From positions 17,638,778 to 17,702,777 of the forward strand of contig NC_037590.1 of assembly GCF_003073045.1 (NCBI RefSeq): DNA of 64,000 nt, in the 5' to 3' direction. The position numbers were made by a program, and so were the translations under genes. Below the pieces are notes generated by a model that had not been told where the DNA came from, ran no database searches, and saw only the letters and a program-made list of their open reading frames with translations. Below, in pieces: positions 62,501 to 64,000 of this stretch; position 1 is the first letter of the stretch; each line of letters begins with the position of its first letter. Source of the DNA: Pomacea canaliculata (lineage: Eukaryota; Mollusca; Gastropoda; Architaenioglossa; Ampullariidae).

Positions 62501-63438
62501 TCTTTTGTCTCGTAAACCGTCTACACTTTACGATCATTTGTTCCTGGAAGTTTATTTTTCTACTACCATTCGAGACAAAAGTCATGTCTTGACAGTAACT
62601 ATGAGACATTTATAGATTGTCACAAAAAAATTATCGATGATCAAATGCAGATATTTGGTACTTTGCGGACAAATGTGTATGTGTATGTATTTATTTACAT
62701 ATTTCAGATCATCCATATTTGCATATCACCATATACATACAGGAATAAACACGTGCACTTGCAGGAACACACACACAAACACACCAGGTGTAATTATCTA
62801 AAGCTTTTTAAAACGTGTTTCACCGTATGCTGTGCAGCTCCAGAGAAATGCAGTCGTTGCCACCAGACATCAGAGCAGAGATGGATGCCCGAAGTGTGGA
62901 CGAGGGCGAATTCTGGTATGTCTGGAGACACTCCAGTCATACAATCAATAAAAGTACTGAGCGATCAAAAAAAAAAAATGAACTAACAAAAATTTAAACA
63001 AACCAGTGAACAAGCAAACGTACAAACAAGCCGCCGAGAAAGTACAACAGGGAAAACCCAAGATGGGACAGAACTTAATGAATACAATCAGAACAGATAT
63101 TAATGGGTAGAAACAAATAGGACAAAGTTCACAAATAAGTAATACAGAACAGAGTCTAGTGAGTAAAATAAACATGTAACTTTTGGGAAAAATCCACAAT
63201 GTGCAGACTTAGCTGATTGTCTATGAGGTCAAACAGTGGTATTCATGTGCTTTCATTACTGCCCTCGGCTATGTTTACAGCTCATAAACATCCCTGGTTA
63301 ATCCACATAAAAGTAAACGTTTGCTTGTCTTTCATAATGCGCAGGATGAGTTTCGAAGATTTTGTGAAGAATTTCCAAGAAATTCAACTTTGCCATCTTC
63401 AGATAGATGCCATGGTTGAAGAACTCCGAGACAATCAG
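52878..63438 (+). CDS. Classical calpain cysteine protease, 5' part (9 exons, continues past the window)
   Basis: Calcium-activated intracellular cysteine protease. Exons: 52878-53054, 57373-57442, 60125-60229, 60564-60717, 61178-61355, 61612-61698, 62045-62130, 62838-62915 and 63345-63438, GT-AG in phase, 343 codons so far. Motifs: FKDPDFPPDNRSLYFSG (pro-region), GSLGNCWFVAGAATL (catalytic Cys85), YGTWTEVIVDDYLPT, LWPPLLEKAYAK, GCYEALDGG, DLTGGISE, GHAYSITG (His248), RLRNPWGRGEWNGAWSD (Asn272), and MSFEDFVKNF entering the C2-like domain. The full triad is present, so the catalytic core looks functional. Domains after it (C2-like, perhaps EF-hands) lie beyond the right edge, so the exact calpain type cannot be fixed. 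Two adjacent ATGs (52878, 52881) open the frame; another in-frame ATG at 52767 would add 37 residues, unlike calpains. The first intron is 4.3 kb. Confidence 0.94.
53480..53517. repeat. (CA)n microsatellite in calpain intron 1
   Basis: A run of cacacac units with one caaaca interruption. Confidence 0.9.
54812..54903. repeat. GTT/GAT/TTGA compound microsatellite in calpain intron 1
   Basis: (gtt)n, then (gat)n, then ttgattgattgat units and again (gat)n. ORFs through it encode only poly-Met or poly-Asp. Confidence 0.9.
56438..56650. repeat. Four-copy 51-56-bp tandem repeat in calpain intron 1
   Basis: Units start at 56438, 56489, 56542 and 56598, each with ctgggg/atggtaaac...gcagagagagag...caatgaa. 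The GA run inside each unit varies in length, which explains the changing spacing. Confidence 0.85.
60806..61045 (-). repeat. tRNA-derived SINE in calpain intron 4
   Basis: On the minus strand the head reads cgagtggctagaggattggt (A box region), then gtgcacaggtttaatacccc-like B box sequence. The body contains gggtacctgacttcatcaaa and a G/A-rich stretch. The truncated copy near 6.4 kb shares this body. Confidence 0.6.
61780..61812. repeat. (GTT)n microsatellite in calpain intron 6
   Basis: About ten ttg units after a T-rich tract. Confidence 0.9.
61889..62023. repeat. Four-copy ~36-bp degenerate tandem repeat in calpain intron 6
   Basis: Units begin at 61889, 61925, 61960 and 61996, each of the form aagRtacctgg..agactcactgtaac. 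Spacing is 35-36 bp. It ends about 20 bp before exon 7. Confidence 0.85.
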
Positions 63439-64000
63439 GTGAAGGAGATTTGCTCATCTGCACGGATGCATACTGGATTGCTGACTCTGGTCACGTGATC
63501 CAGCAACTGCAAAACTTGGCGAGAGGTTACGCGAATGTCCGTTTTCATCTAAGCATGCGCAGGGGTTGATTTGTGTAACTGGGATAGAATTTTAGCTCTT
63601 CATGCGCACATTTTCTTCAACAGATACTGTCCTTCATTCAGTTTCTGTCGAGAAAAGTGTGAATTTTTTTTTCTCTTAAAGTTTGATCAAGATGAGAAAA
63701 ACTTACTGTGGGTGCGCGTACAACAAAGTCTACATGCTTTTATATTTCATTTCGTTCACTTTTTCTGCCTGATGACTGTAGTTTATTTGGCCTTTTCTTC
63801 TTAAATTTTTAAAATATGTAATTTGCTTTTGTTTGTACTTTCCTGCCGTCATGTCTGCTTTTGTACTTAGTCATTCATTTAATGTTTCTCATCCATTTCC
63901 TGTATCATATACCTGTGTGTCGGGCGAGAGAGCCAGCTAAATCTTGTTGCTTTCTAAATGATCCGGGCACGGCGTTTGTCACGTGACTTTGCAGAACAAG
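63439..64000 (+). other. Calpain intron running off the right edge
   Basis: A donor follows the last recognised exon (cag followed by gtgaag). No further calpain exon was found before the window ends. Confidence 0.7.

Overview
This is a eukaryotic, A+T-rich, intron-rich animal window. Intron sizes, the tRNA-derived SINEs, and the gene set (ERI2, REXO5, DPH7, CDK2AP, NAA60, a classical calpain, a zinc-type threonine dehydrogenase and a secreted trypsin-like protease) fit a lophotrochozoan, most likely a mollusc and perhaps a gastropod. That assignment is inference. All gene models were built by hand from the sequence: reading frames were joined at GT-AG sites with matching phases, and products were named by remembered similarity to known families. 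No database search was run.

Layout. 1-1.1 kb: a small unrecognised minus-strand ORF with a C-terminal PCNA-binding-type motif, frame-broken, with its 3' end duplicated in tandem. 3.1-5.6 kb (+): NAA60, a complete 5-coding-exon N-terminal acetyltransferase whose last intron is an AT-AC U12-type intron. 5.6-13.4 kb: a long gene-free stretch between convergent genes. 13.4-23.8 kb (-): REXO5-like DEDDh RNA exonuclease (15 exons, one apparent frameshift), with a hAT MITE and a TA-flanked MITE in its introns. 23.9-28.6 kb (+): ERI2, a second DEDDh exonuclease with a C-terminal GRF zinc finger. It lies head-to-head with REXO5, the two sharing a promoter region of about 110-230 bp. 29.3-34.1 kb (-): secreted trypsin-like serine protease with Leu in place of the oxyanion-hole Gly193. 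35.9-37.2 kb: internally deleted hAT DNA transposon with intact ends and an 8-bp target duplication. 39.1-42.1 kb (-): DPH7 (diphthamide pathway). 43.6-44.1 kb (-): CDK2AP/DOC-1. 46.7-50.7 kb (+): zinc-dependent threonine 3-dehydrogenase-like gene carrying two frame breaks. 52.9 kb to the right edge (+): the 5' half of a calpain gene with the whole catalytic domain present; it continues beyond the window.

How the genes relate. Most are unrelated housekeeping genes. The exception is the ERI2/REXO5 pair: two 3'-5' exonucleases of the same superfold transcribed divergently from one short intergenic region. From memory this arrangement also exists in human (16p12.3), so it looks like ancient microsynteny with a shared promoter. 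I found no bacterial-style operons, CRISPR arrays, rRNAs or intact tRNA genes. The most interesting signals are the U12 intron, the divergent exonuclease pair, the altered protease oxyanion hole, the PIP-box ORF, and recurring short indels in otherwise conserved exons.
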